From Spongilla lacustris (lineage: Eukaryota; Porifera; Demospongiae; Spongillida; Spongillidae), in the NCBI GenBank assembly GCA_949361645.1, contig OX442423.1, forward strand, positions 2,723,066-2,787,065: a DNA stretch of 64,000 bases. Reading direction: 5' to 3'. The notes under the pieces are model-generated. The model had not been told where the DNA came from. It saw nothing but the letters and a program-made list of their open reading frames with translations, and did not search any database. Shown in pieces: positions 33,301 through 43,537 of the stretch. The number at the start of each line of letters is the position of its first letter. The first letter of the stretch is position 1. The position numbers and the translations under genes are program-made.

Positions 33301-33815
33301 ATTAATCGTCAACCAATAGGATGAGGCACATTACAACATGGGGACATAAATTAATTGCATTCTGTGCATTATCAGTCAATATGCATATTGCATCAATAAA
33401 AGAGTTCTGACTTCTTTGAATATAACAATGAAACTTATCCATCCCTATTGTACTCAAAGTCATGGATGCAAACATACCTGACTGAACTGCTGGCACATTA
33501 ATGGTGAAGAATTTTCCTTTGTCACCTTTTAGGAGGGTCTCAGCAGCCTGGTGAGGTAGGAGACGGAAAAATTCACGCCGAGGACCACCAGCATCCAACT
33601 ATGCTTCTCCAAAGAAAGTGACCTAGATGTACCCATAAAAGGTCAATGAAGCCCATAACACTAAAAAAAATACCTTTAATAGAGAGGAAGGAGAAAATGA
33701 TTTTCTAGTCATCTCTCGTAATGCGTCTACCCAAACACAGTAGCTACGTACAGTCACACGGACTGGGGTGTCATGGTTTATTCTCCTCTCCAACTTCTTC
33801 AATACATCAGACAAA
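30349..33815 (-). CDS. HECT-domain E3 ubiquitin ligase (5' end not found)
   Basis: Six minus-strand exons encode a HECT domain: 33674-33815, 33478-33622, 32887-33066, 32058-32337, 30646-30765, 30349-30596. The HECT domain accepts ubiquitin on a cysteine and transfers it to a substrate. Seen: PVRVTVRSYCVWVDALRE, SPSSLLKVTFFGEA, DAGGPRREFFRLL, YYFLGQLIAMSITQGG, QFIEGLEVL, FITGARSIPPQGF, and LPTASTC, whose Cys (30454-30456) is the catalytic residue. The stop TAA (30349-30351) comes right after the FG motif, as usual. Phases agree at four of five junctions; 33478 to 33066 does not match, so a small exon or an indel is missing. Two in-frame TAG codons (33599-33601, 32128-32130) suggest a decayed copy. 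The DAGGPRREFF type is that of G2E3-like HECT proteins. Upstream exons and start were not recognised. Confidence 0.82.
30797..32009. mobile_element. hAT-type non-autonomous element in a HECT intron
   Basis: 1213 bp with inverted ends TAGGGTGTGTAACC...GGTTACACACCCTA and a perfect 8-bp target duplication tataccac (30789-30796, 32010-32017), diagnostic of hAT transposition. The interior has repeated aaaatcgatttttccgaata blocks near both ends and a minisatellite at 31005-31325. No transposase. Confidence 0.92.
31005..31325 (+). repeat. Minisatellite inside the hAT element
   Basis: Roughly 36- to 41-bp units of the type catcacaccagatgccctca + gcacacaaacacacctaccc, degenerate toward the right. Confidence 0.85.
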
Positions 33816-34438
33816 CTATGTAAACAGAGAGACGATACTTTGAAACCAAACCCCAACCATAAATTATATGCTACGCCGATCTGAAATTGCTTGTTATGTC
33901 TGCAACTTACATGATAACAGTTATTTAAATGACTCTGTATGTCTCATCGTGTAGTACGGTGTAGCAATACTAAAAGTATTTAATAAGCAGGGCTTACCAT
34001 ACAGCTACCAAGTTTTGTTGAAAACTTGAAAGTGGGTTTTGCCTTTGTTATAAAAACATGTTTTGGATGTACCATGTCAAGAAATTGTGGACATCATTGC
34101 ATAACTCAGCTTTCAATTGTGATTTTAAAAATCTGATTGCACCATTAAACTCATTAGGTACTTTAGAGATTTATCACGTTATTAAAACAGCTAATTAATT
34201 TATTAAAATATATTATTATCATTGTCTTGTAATACGTTAATTGTATGTCTGCATGGCAGGAAAGTTAGGAATAGCCATCGCTGTTACATGAAATCCTTCC
34301 GAACTAAAGCTATCGTCGATTTTAGTGATCTAAGCATACGCATGCGCAACTTAGTTGTCCTCGTGCCCTGCCACTGAATACAGTCTGGAGGTCACGTGAT
34401 ATGTTATTTAATCATTTTGATCCATTTGTGCATAGCTT

Positions 34439-34521
34439 AGTCTCGTTCCCAGACCCTATTTATTGAGAAACAAGGTAAACATTTACTTGTTTCTCAATAA
34501 ATAGGGTCTGGGAACGAGACT
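34439..34521. mobile_element. 83-bp perfect hairpin MITE
   Basis: 36-bp perfect inverted arms (agtctcgttcccagaccc...) around an 11-nt loop. The same terminal 18 bases recur at 35118-35135 as the end of another, non-palindromic copy, marking a repeat family. Confidence 0.85.
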
Positions 34522-35117
34522 TGCATGGCTAGCCTTTTGACGGAGGGTTGGGTATCAAGCCTATATTTGTACCCGTCTGATTAGTATTGTGGATATAATA
34601 GCTCTACACTCGATCGCTATCAATAATTCTTGGTATACGCTAGTCTTGCTAGCCATCGAACTTCGATTGGACTGTGAACGAGGGACGCATGTTGGAAGTA
34701 ATCTAGTATTACTATATACATGTAGGCTTGAAACCCCCAAAACGCGAAGGTCGAGCTGATAGAGCGGCTGCTGTGGAGTAGCTACCACATAATGATATAT
34801 AGCCCGTATAATATAGGTGTCACTACGAGAGTACCCAGCTCGTTTAGCGGTTAAGATGCACGGGCGATTCCGTCCCTATATATATATCTGCATTTGCATC
34901 GCTCTGACGTTTATCAGCACGACTGGCATGTTTTTGATACCATACTAGAAGTTCTCGTGGAGGTGTGTTAATTAAGGACATTGCCTTCCACTAGCTAAAG
35001 GATTCACATATGCATGGGCGGCGGATACTCCCAGCTGGACCTTCCACTGTGTCCTGTTATGTATATGTATATCCTAATCGTCGATCATCAATGGGTAGCC
35101 AAGGTCACTTCCATAGC

Positions 35118-35135
35118 AGTCTCGTTCCCAGACCC
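35118..35135 (+). repeat. Second copy of the hairpin MITE terminus
   Basis: agtctcgttcccagaccc, identical to the end of the element at 34439; the partner end was not found nearby. Confidence 0.6.
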
Positions 35136-36207
35136 AATATACGCAGCTGCTCTGCTACGTATACGCTGTCCTGTAGTATTTCTATCCAACTCTGCCGGAA
35201 GGTATACAACAAGGATGAACGGCCGTAAACGTACTCGGAGAGTGGTTATAACTTATAAGTAGATCACATACATGCACCTGTCTGTGTAATTTGCCCCTAC
35301 AAATACTAAGCAATGGCACAGAAAAGGATGCCATGATGCAGCTCTGCATGATATGTCATTAATGAACAGATCAATGGCATGAAGGTACAGCTAAGTAGAA
35401 CTACATGTATGTACTACCATGCATGTGAAACGTTTACACAAATCACCACATGCCACCACCCTAATTAAATACAGGTGACCACAAAGACATTGAGTCAGCT
35501 ACAATGTACATTCTGTTAATACCAGCCCTTCTTGAACCTTCCACAATTATCACACACACATACAGATAACCAAATAAATATAAATGCCACACCATAACTG
35601 TTACATCAATTACCTACATTTGCAGAGCCATGTACATATAGCTAGACCACACAAAGCCTTCCATTTGAGTTGTTGCTGAAGTGCTTTCACCAGGTGCATG
35701 TTGGAAGGGTGGCTGGCACAGTCCATGAGATGCAAAACTTTGAGTCCAGTCCTCCCTGGTCCATACCAGGTGGTCATGTAGGTAAGCCTCCTCTCCTGGC
35801 AGACAACTGGTGACTGTCCTGTGTGTACAACCAAACCCTCAGCCTCAGAAGGTAAAGGTGGACAATTGTAGTCACTTTAAATTGGTCCTACATGTACATC
35901 TACATGCATGTAACACGTATTTCCTTCTCAGTTTTATAGACCTTTACATCTTACTTAATTTGATTCATATCCCATGCAGTGGCTGCATCTGGGACGCGCT
36001 ATCAAATTCCTCATCTCTAGGGGAGAAGGGATCTTTCCCTTAAAATTGTCCCAACCTAAGCTTACTCTTGTTCCACAAGGATACCTCCCATCCATGCACC
36101 TTCACAAGGCTCTCTCCTCTACCTCCACAAGGCTATCTCACAAGGCTACCTCCCTCCACCCAGAGCATTGCATAGCAGCAGACTGTACTGCAATGAGATA
36201 ACATGCT

Positions 36208-36210
<3 letters not shown>

Positions 36211-36271
<61 letters not shown>

Positions 36272-36313
36272 ATGTGCATGTGTGTGTGTGTGTGTGTATG
36301 TGTGTGTGTGTGT
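36211..36313 (+). repeat. GT microsatellite
   Basis: (gt)n with two catgt interruptions. Confidence 0.97.
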
Positions 36314-37778
36314 TTATGTATCACATGACACCTATATGGAATCACATGTTCATGTGCTTTATGAGGTACTATAGGGAAATCCACATACCTGGGATATGAG
36401 GGCAGTTACAGCCAGTTAGTGGTGGATCACGGAAGACCTTTTAATGAGGTGTTGCCATAGAGTGGTTCCATCTGGAGGGTCGTTGTCAGCTCATACATGA
36501 AACCACTCAGTAATCCGGACGAAAAGATCGCGCGTTGACTACATCCGCCACTGGGCGAGGGACCGGAGCTAAAAAGAATAGTTACGTAGTAACATCATTG
36601 CCTCGCACAATGATATTATTGGGCACATATCCTTATACGGCTTGTCTTTGTCCCGTATCACTGTTTCGCTTGTCCGCTTCAAATTCTATATAGAACGATA
36701 GCATTTACAAATGTGGATATGCACGCACCCTTTTGAAAACGTAGCAACAGAAAATGTACGTTTCCCAGCTGTCATACTCATAGCGCCATATCACGTGGTC
36801 GAATATAGAAAGTTATAGGGCCTTACTTAGCCATAAGTCTCTGTGATGCCTTAGTTTTCCTGAAATACACACGTAGTAACGTTTAATGTCCATCGGGTAG
36901 ACATAGACCACTCCGCGTTTGACAGACCATAATCTTGAAACGGCCTAGCTAGGACTTAGAAGCTCTATAGTATCCCACGCCAACGAAAACCCAAACAAAG
37001 AACATACCGCATTTGCGCGCAGTGGAGTTTGTTACTTCCAACTGGGCCAGAACTGAACGCCATAGTTTTACTGATTGTCATCCGGGCGGTTTTTAATTAT
37101 TTTACAACCAAACTAGATACTTGTACCCTGATGACCAAAAGTGCCCCAGGAACCCAGGGAAAGTTGCCTATGGGCATATAAGCTTAATAGAAAGTTGCCT
37201 TGATCATTTTAGTATCTTCTGAAATAGTTATAACTAACTTCCTATCTTCAGTTCAGAGCAAAAAGAAGAATAGTGATGAAAAATCATTATAAAAAAAGCA
37301 ATTTCCCATACATCTCTATGGGAATGTACTAATTCTTATGAGGAACCCAGTGGAAGGGGCTAAAAATTACACCAATCATGTAGAGTGATAGGTGTTTATG
37401 CTATCTATCATTTCAATCCATTATAACTTTACTAGCGGCTTTCTCTGATATATGGCATACAAAAATAAACCTTATCCCATACATTTCTATGGACGCGTGC
37501 GCGGGAAATGTGACGGACGTTGGCAAAATTGGCCAGGAATTGCTAATGAGCGTCCGAAATTTCTCGCAATGCTGCAAAAGTAATAACGCTTTGCCCATGA
37601 AATAAACGTACACACTGACACCCCCAATTAAGTGTTACACCTTCCTTTGACAACTTTGTGCAAGGCGCACATGACTATAAACTAATAAATATCACAAAAA
37701 GTACTGATTACTTCATTCATATCAGTGATGATCAGTCCGAACCACCTGAGGACTGAACTGCATGCTTAATAGTTTCTC

Positions 37779-39017
37779 TATCCAGGGCCATCATGGGCAG
37801 AGTAGTAGTTCTTTAGGACATTTGTGTGTAGTGTAGTGTAGTGTAGCGTAGCCTGAGTTAGTTTTTTGTGCTTGTGAGTCGTGTACGTAATGTATTATTT
37901 CAAATATCAAATAACATAAATTGAAATGAGTATTATTATTACAATAATTTTTTATTATTCGTTATTTTATAGACATATAAAATTTCATACGGCCGCTTGA
38001 ATACATAATAGAGTACACAAATTTAACACACTAACACAAACAATACCGATCGAACTAACATTCACGGGCCACGGCAGGCAAAGTGCGTGGGCCAGCAGCG
38101 TCTAAGCATTCTGCCTCATTAGTGCAATCGACAGACGGCAATATAGTTCATTTAGGGAAGTTGTGGATGGCTGTCTCTGCCGGAGACCCAGCAATTTGCT
38201 CAGACATAATAATTATAATTATTAAGTTGAGTCTGCCATACAGACTGGGGGCCAGAGTTGGCCTGGGACTTGGTGCATGATGCTGAAGCTATTGCATAAT
38301 ATACCGTATCTTTATGACTCAATTGTCAGAGGGAGAACTTTCTATTAAGCACCTCGATTGTGTTCTATCGATGCGAAAAAGAGAGCAATTGGATTGTACC
38401 GACGTGATCTATACACCGATACAGTTCCGTCGATACGAGTTTGGCGTCGAAAAAGTAGAATAAATTTTTAAGTTAATGGATACCCGACTTGTGTCGATAT
38501 GTCTAGTGCGACGTTCCATCGAACAAAATTAGCACTCGATCCAAACGCATGGACGTAGTTTTGACCTCGATCGATTTCTATCGAAGTATATGTAACCGCG
38601 ATTGCGTTTGATCGACGTGAAAAAGCGATCGATCGAAGATCATCGACGTCATTTTTGCAATGACTGCCATTCATCGATTGAGGTTTGCTGCCGAATAGAA
38701 ACGATGAATTTTGACCTAAACGGCGTTCCATACCTTAGAGTGGTCAGCACTGCATATAAAACCCATCACCTTAGAGTGGTCAGCTGCATATAAAACCCAT
38801 CACCTTAGAGTGATCAGCACTGCATATAAAACCCATCACCTTAGAGTGGTCAGCACTGCATATAAAACCCATCACCTTACAGTGGTCAGCACTGCATATA
38901 AAACCCATCACCTTAGAGTGGTCAGCACTGCATATAAAACCCATCACCTTAGAGTGGTCAGCACTGCATATAAAACCCATCACCTTACAGTGGTCAGCAC
39001 TGCATATAAAACCCATC
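37779..39017 (-). repeat. Right inverted arm of the 12.6-kb element
   Basis: Reverse complement of 26445-27650 plus 28475-28666, without the 824-bp insertion. It ends in about eight 36-bp units (38733-39017) rather than about eleven. Confidence 0.93.
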
Positions 39018-39423
39018 GAAAAGGGGGTTTGTTTTTAAATGAGCATATCTCCGTAGTCACTAATCCCTCTGCGTGACCTGTTCAACACTTCGGGAAAAGA
39101 ATGATAAAGGAATAATTAGTCCAACATGATACATATGTACAAGTGTTGGAGAGTACAGAGATACATGTACAACATGTATGCATGTTTAAACACCAAGCCA
39201 TTATTACTATTTTTTTCAATGGAGACAGAGGCACTGTGCAGTACATGTGTGTATGTGTATTTGGTATGTACAGGTACATGTGTACGTCGCGTATATCGCT
39301 TGGCATGTGTGCCATGCATGTACATATACATCTATGTATGTGTGTGTGTGTGTTCATGTACAAGTACATGAATGTATGTGTACTTGTATATGAGGTCTTC
39401 CCCTCCTCCCCCTCCTTTGGTAG

Positions 39424-39558
39424 CCAAAACCTGTACCACCTTGCCCTGTGACTCAATGCCTTGCAGTGACATCTGTCTCTATGACAACAACGCACCTGCC
39501 ACGCCAAAGTGTACAGGCCCCGCCTACAAGACCCTTACATCTTCAACGGTTTGCTCAG
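39424..39558 (+). CDS. Receptor exon: EGF-like module 4
   Basis: Acceptor ttggtag and donor GTGAGC, both phase 1, matching the exon ending at 26235 across the 13.2-kb intron. Cysteine-rich: KTCTTLPC, MPCSDIC, PKC, VC. No break seen. Confidence 0.8.
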
Positions 39559-39779
39559 GTGAGCCGGCTTCAGTGCTACACAATAGCTAACCAATCTGGT
39601 GTGCTGGGAACCATCACCACACCTCTCCCCAATCCTTTCTACCTCTCCCATTATGGGCATATCATACGAGAAGGCAAACTACTGTATATAACTAGTGTAT
39701 ACCTTTAAAGTGCACATAATTGATAGGGATGAAGTCAAATTTACATCTATCACAATTTGCATTTAAAGACACATGCGCG

Positions 39780-39826
<47 letters not shown>

Positions 39827-40039
39827 CCTTCCAAACTTTTAACCCTTACTGATAGGACTTCATATTTGATGTGCATGCAAATTCTTGATCACCAGTGCAT
39901 TTCAGACTTGATACATGATGTATTCTCATCTGTGGATTGGAATAGTTATAATCAAAATGCTAATGCTCAACTGAATCATTGTTTTCCCCATTTTCTTCTC
40001 CTGGCCTCCAACCACCCGCCCTTGTTCAAAGATGCCAGA

Positions 40040-40402
40040 CAGGGGCGTACGCAGGAGGGTTTCGAGGGGGTTCGGGTGAACCCCCCTTTTGGCTCTGATT
40101 TTTTTTTTGTTAATATGTGTGCAAGGTACATGTAAATATGTAACCAGTAGTGAAGAATGGCACCGTGGGAGGGACCTTAACACCGCTCGTATGGGGTGAA
40201 ACGCAAGGGTCTCCCACTCGTGTTTGGCCTAACGCAAGGGGAACCCCCCCTCCCCCCCCCCCCCCCCCCCGCTCGTATTTGGCCCGCATTATAGGTCTTC
40301 CATTCCTGTGTCATTTTATATACCCCCCCCCCCCCCCCCCCCCCAACCCCCGGTAACCGCACTGCCGTAACTCCCCTTTATAAAATCCTGCGCACACCCC
40401 TG
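40040..40402. mobile_element. 363-bp MITE with CAGGGG ends
   Basis: Inverted ends CAGGGGCGTACGCAGGAGG and, from the other side, CAGGGGTGTGCGCAGGATT. Flanked by the 5-bp direct repeat ccaga (40035-40039, 40403-40407). Contains two long C-runs (about 40247-40270 and 40324-40344). It sits directly before the first recognisable LDLa sequence. Confidence 0.78.
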
Positions 40403-40414
40403 CCAGATGCCAGT

Positions 40415-40637
40415 GGTTTAAAACTTTGTTCAAATGAAGCCAGCAATGTATTCTGCGCAGTCTGTTTTGCAATGGAGTTAATAACTGTAACGATAAATCG
40501 GATGAGTCACCCCTACTGTGTGGGTGCCCAGACCCTTTATATTTCAAATGTTTACCAGAAGGGGGTGCTGGTTTGTTTAAACCAAATGTACAGGTGTGGT
40601 ATACCTGACTGTGATGACAAAAGTGACTAACTTAACT
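40415..40637 (+). CDS. Receptor exon: LDLa repeats (broken)
   Basis: Three frames each hold part of LDLa repeats: KLCSNEASNVFC, then FCNGVNNCNDKSDES and GCPDPLYFKC, then RCGIPDCDDKSD followed by TAA and LNC. The SDE-type calcium motifs identify LDLa. Donor GTGAGT at 40638 leaves T, which with the next exon gives the final Cys. The left boundary is uncertain because the MITE abuts it. At least two indels and one stop (TAA where Glu is expected, about 40628-40630). Confidence 0.7.
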
Positions 40638-40674
40638 GTGAGTTTGTGAAACACACACACACATCAATGCATGC

Positions 40675-40677
<3 letters not shown>

Positions 40678-40756
<79 letters not shown>
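40678..40756 (+). repeat. CA microsatellite in the last intron
   Basis: (ca)n of about 80 bp, 40 bp upstream of the last exon's acceptor. Confidence 0.97.
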
Positions 40757-40762
<6 letters not shown>

Positions 40763-40797
40763 ATTAATGCTTCTACCTTTGTGTTGCTCACACACAG

Positions 40798-41163
40798 GTC
40801 CAACCACAGCTTCAACCACACACCCCTCCGGCGCCAACAGCCCTGGCTCCACCTCCCTCCCCCCCCAGCACTTACATCGTCATCTCCATTGCACTCGTCG
40901 TCGTCATCATTTTGGTTGGGGCGGCGGTCATGTGGTGCATCACGAGTGTCGTCCTGCACAGGCGCAAGTGCGCGAAGGTGGAGTAGCTGTCGGTGAATGG
41001 GGAGCAGCTGTCAGTGAATGGGGAGCAGCTGTCAGTGAATGGGGAGCAAGTGCAGTTTCAGATTGTGGGGCAGCAGTCAACGAACGGGCGGAGAAGCATG
41101 TCACCAAAGCAGCGGAGTGAAACGGAAAGCACATTTCAATACTCCGGCAACCAGAATTATTGA
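40798..41163 (+). CDS. Receptor last exon: stalk, transmembrane helix, tail
   Basis: Acceptor cacacag, phase 1. A Thr/Ser/Pro stalk is followed, after a needed one-base shift in the C8 run 40859-40866, by the hydrophobic helix YIVISIALVVVIILVGAAV and basic LHRRKCAKVE, then TAG (40984-40986). The frame continues for 58 codons to TGA 41161-41163 with three EQLSVNG repeats (21 bp each) and ends FQYSGNQNY. The second and third repeats read GAG CAG CTG where the first has GAG TAG CTG, so the TAG is probably a C-to-T change and the true tail ends at 41160. No PPPSP motif is seen in the tail. Confidence 0.75.
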
Positions 41164-42076
41164 CATGAGCATGTCAATATTATCAGTGTCAACGGCAACT
41201 ACATTTTTAGGCTATTGCTGTAGCATTTAGCAGTGCAAAACTGGAGTCACTAGTGCAATAGGGTCTTTGTGCATGGTGCAAGTGTGGTGTTTGGTAGTTC
41301 TCGAGAAACAGTTTCAATTACTAGGCAAATAGTAACGACATTTACAAAACTATGAAATCAATGAAAATCAAGCAGAATTGCAGGAATTCCAATGGCACAA
41401 TTCTTTAAAAAAAATAAAAATAAAAAAATAAAGATACGTAATTTGTTGTAGACTTGTAGTACACCACTGGCAGAGATCGTTTATTGAAATTATGTGACAC
41501 CATGCAGCCAGAGGGGTGTATATCACTGATTTAGAGTCTTGACTTTCCTGTCTTGGCGTCATCCCTACCGTTCCTCCAGAAGAGGCCAGTCAGATGAGTC
41601 ATGTATGCGGCGATTGGTGTTATGTAACATTATTTGTACAAACAGCATACACAACCCACACGCTGATCAATGGCGGTTGTAAGGTTGCCGCTACACACGT
41701 ACAGTTCAGTTAAACCAAGGGTTGTTAACATTAACCCGCAAAAATTAATTTAATATGTCGCTATCCTCGTTTCGCATGATGATTGCCATGGCTGCTTCAG
41801 AGCTTGATGAGACCAACGGTAAAGACAGAGGCGCACAGGAGTGTACGCCACTAACGCCAGAGTGTGTGAATTTCTTCGTACTGTTTTTTTTTTTCACTTT
41901 AGGCATTCGATCTATAGTTAATTATTTTTTAAAAGTGTTATACAATGTAAAAAGTGCCCGTTAAAATAATAAAGAACCGCGCATACACTAAGGATGCTAT
42001 ATACCACTAAACAAAGGCTACTGCCCTACAAATTTATTATCTCGGCTTTAATATAAACGACTGTGTAGAATGTTGC
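41164..42076. other. Intergenic sequence, no feature supported
   Basis: AT-rich DNA downstream of the receptor gene. A short plus-strand frame at 41755-41964 has no recognisable motif. Confidence 0.5.
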
Positions 42077-42397
42077 TTATTTACAGCACCACCGATATCC
42101 CTTGCTGGACCTGACAAGCCTGCCCACAAAACTAGCTCTTTTTCGCGACAAAATGGTTATTATTATTCTAGCCTGTTCGCCAACCTTTTCTGACGCCATT
42201 GCTGAAGCACCATCACATGCTTGTCCTCTGCACTTCAAAATATTGATGTTATTACTCTTTACGCTTTGTACAATAGCTCCAGCTAAATGGGCTCCGTCAA
42301 AGAATAGCTCCTGGATTTCACCATATGATACGTACGAATCCCAAGCAGACAGCCAAAATCTCTTTATTACAGGTAGCATGCTTATCAGTAACCTCAT
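42077..42397 (-). pseudogene. hAT-type transposase fragment (ZMYM1-like)
   Basis: About 106 codons without a clear start. CRGQACDGASAMASEKVGEQARI, quoted here as CRGQACDGASAM and GEQARI, matches the RGQ.YDGA.NM...QARI core of hAT/ZMYM1-like (DUF4371-associated) proteins; ELFFDGAHLAGAI precedes it. No flanking transposase domains are seen, so it is a remnant. Confidence 0.6.
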
Positions 42398-42839
42398 CTG
42401 CTATTATAGAGAACACAGCTGATAAACTTTGTAATATTTCAGTTGTTCTTTTCCTAATGTAGCTAGCTAGAGTATATTTATCTTGTCATGCTCATCATAA
42501 TCTCATCGTTTTCAGATAATGCTAGCAAAATTGCTTTATTGGTAGCGACACTGGTATAGTGAACCCATTCACGACATCAGTCTGCAACATTCAACGCTTT
42601 TTCTTGGCACTCTATACATGTACATGTGACACTTCATTGACCCGACATTGTGGCCAGCTGTTTCGTTGAATTGAAAAGTTGGACACTGACAACCGAACCC
42701 TAGTTACTACGTGGCTCTGGAATGTAGCTTATCCTCCTTTATTCGTACAACGTAAGATCACTGTGAGTTGATATTTCGGTCAGGCATCTAAAACAGTATA
42801 TAATTGTAGCATTCACATGCACCTATTACGAGAGAAAAG

Positions 42840-43275
42840 AGGGCTGAAATTTTTTTTCTCGAAAAACCAGCCAGGCCAACTGAAAAAAAATCAATTTTTA
42901 TGTGTTCTCAAGAGATGACTGCATTTAGTTCTGTTTAGGTTGTAATGGAGCTTATTTTCTGCGCGTCGTTTGCACCGCGACTAATTCTTCATGGTTATTA
43001 ACACCGTTAAATAAAATGCGTTTGTGATGTGCACAATTAACGACAAAATGCTAAGACGATTCAAGCATATGATACAAATAAATTCATTGTTCTTGGAATC
43101 ACGATGAGATTAAATATAAAAAAATTATGATACTGTATACATACGCATGATCACCTTGGGCTTGGCATTGTTACGAAATTCAACTTACGATCTACAGTGT
43201 GGTCAAATTCTCATCTGCCAAGTTATATTTAAAGCAACCCATCTATTATCCAGTTACCGTCCCGGTGTCAGGCCT
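42840..43275 (+). pseudogene. Inverted fragment of the CBM21-gene promoter and exon 1
   Basis: Read on the minus strand of the genes, this segment matches 52650-53050 in opposite orientation: gggacggtaactggataa, cttggcagatgagaatttga, catatgcttgaatcg, gcattttgtcgtt and ttttcagttggcctggc. The exon-1 ATG region is lost and the NRF1-type site is mutated to cgcatgatc. Confidence 0.75.
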
Positions 43276-43537
43276 TCGAGGACTAAAAAAGTATAAACAA
43301 GTGACGAGAGTGCCATGCTTTCATTTCTTGAGAAATACGCGCCGAGCAGCACGCTTTTAGAACCTTTCGACAAATCCTATAATTATGAAAGTTAACTCTC
43401 GATACATGCGAAGGGCCCTTTTCTCAGAGGCTGTCTCAAATGATAATTATATAGCCTTCCGATAGTCTACATACACAACATCAGTTTATTTTGTCAGTAC
43501 CAGGCAATTTCATACATGTACACTCCGATACACTTAA

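Larger units (their letters stand above)
33816..37778. other. Element interior without recognised genes
   Basis: Apart from the hairpin MITE and a GT array (36211-36310), I see no supported coding region. A minus-strand frame at 35610-35834 (LTYMTTWYGPGRTGLKVLHL and following) is open but unrecognised. 37140-37620 resembles the AT-rich MITE family of 53521. A possible NRF1-like tacgcatgcgcaa lies at 34338-34349. Confidence 0.5.
26445..39017. mobile_element. 12.6-kb inverted-repeat element with nested HECT gene
   Basis: Two inverted arms bound a 9.1-kb interior: left 26445-28666 (contains an 824-bp insertion) and right 37779-39017. From the outside in, each arm has tandem 36-bp repeats, a TCGA-rich block, a segment with an open frame starting MRGPAASKHS, and an AT-rich end. 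Arm identity is very high; I noticed only single-base differences such as gtttaggtcc/gtttaggtca. The whole structure lies in one intron of the receptor gene. Long inverted arms built partly of tandem repeats are the hallmark of FB/Galileo-type foldback elements. No transposase is recognised inside, and no clear target duplication is visible at the outer ends. Confidence 0.7.
17660..41163 (+). pseudogene. LRP5/6-like receptor gene, 3' part, disrupted
   Basis: The exons encode, in order, YWTD beta-propeller plus EGF module four times, then LDLa repeats, a Thr/Ser/Pro-rich stalk, one transmembrane helix and a cytoplasmic tail. Four propeller-EGF pairs followed by LDLa and a membrane anchor is the LRP5/6/arrow architecture (Wnt co-receptor at the plasma membrane). 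EGF exons are bounded by phase-1 introns, as in this family. The signal peptide and first blades are not in the window; 1-17600 is repeats. Breaks relative to the family frame: exon near 18060, one base near 19430, a 25-bp duplication at 20345-20394, two shifts near 26090 and 26125, shifts and a TAA in LDLa (40415-40637), a C-tract shift at 40859-40866, and TAG at 40984. A nearby 14-exon gene reads cleanly, so decay is more likely than sequencing error, but both remain possible. Confidence 0.78.

Noticed and set aside
34828..34885. tRNA or tRNA-derived SINE (agctcgtttagcggttaaga, then gcgattccgtccc)
   Set aside because: A- and B-box resemblance is partial and no cloverleaf folds by eye.
36417..36552. 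Small hAT-like element with agtggtggatc and gatgtagtc/ccgccactg ends
   Set aside because: Ends are only loosely complementary and no matching target duplication is present.
39845..39995. Additional LDLa repeat before the MITE (MQILDHQCISDL)
   Set aside because: Cysteine spacing and the SDE motif are absent; may be a decayed module, but not supportable.
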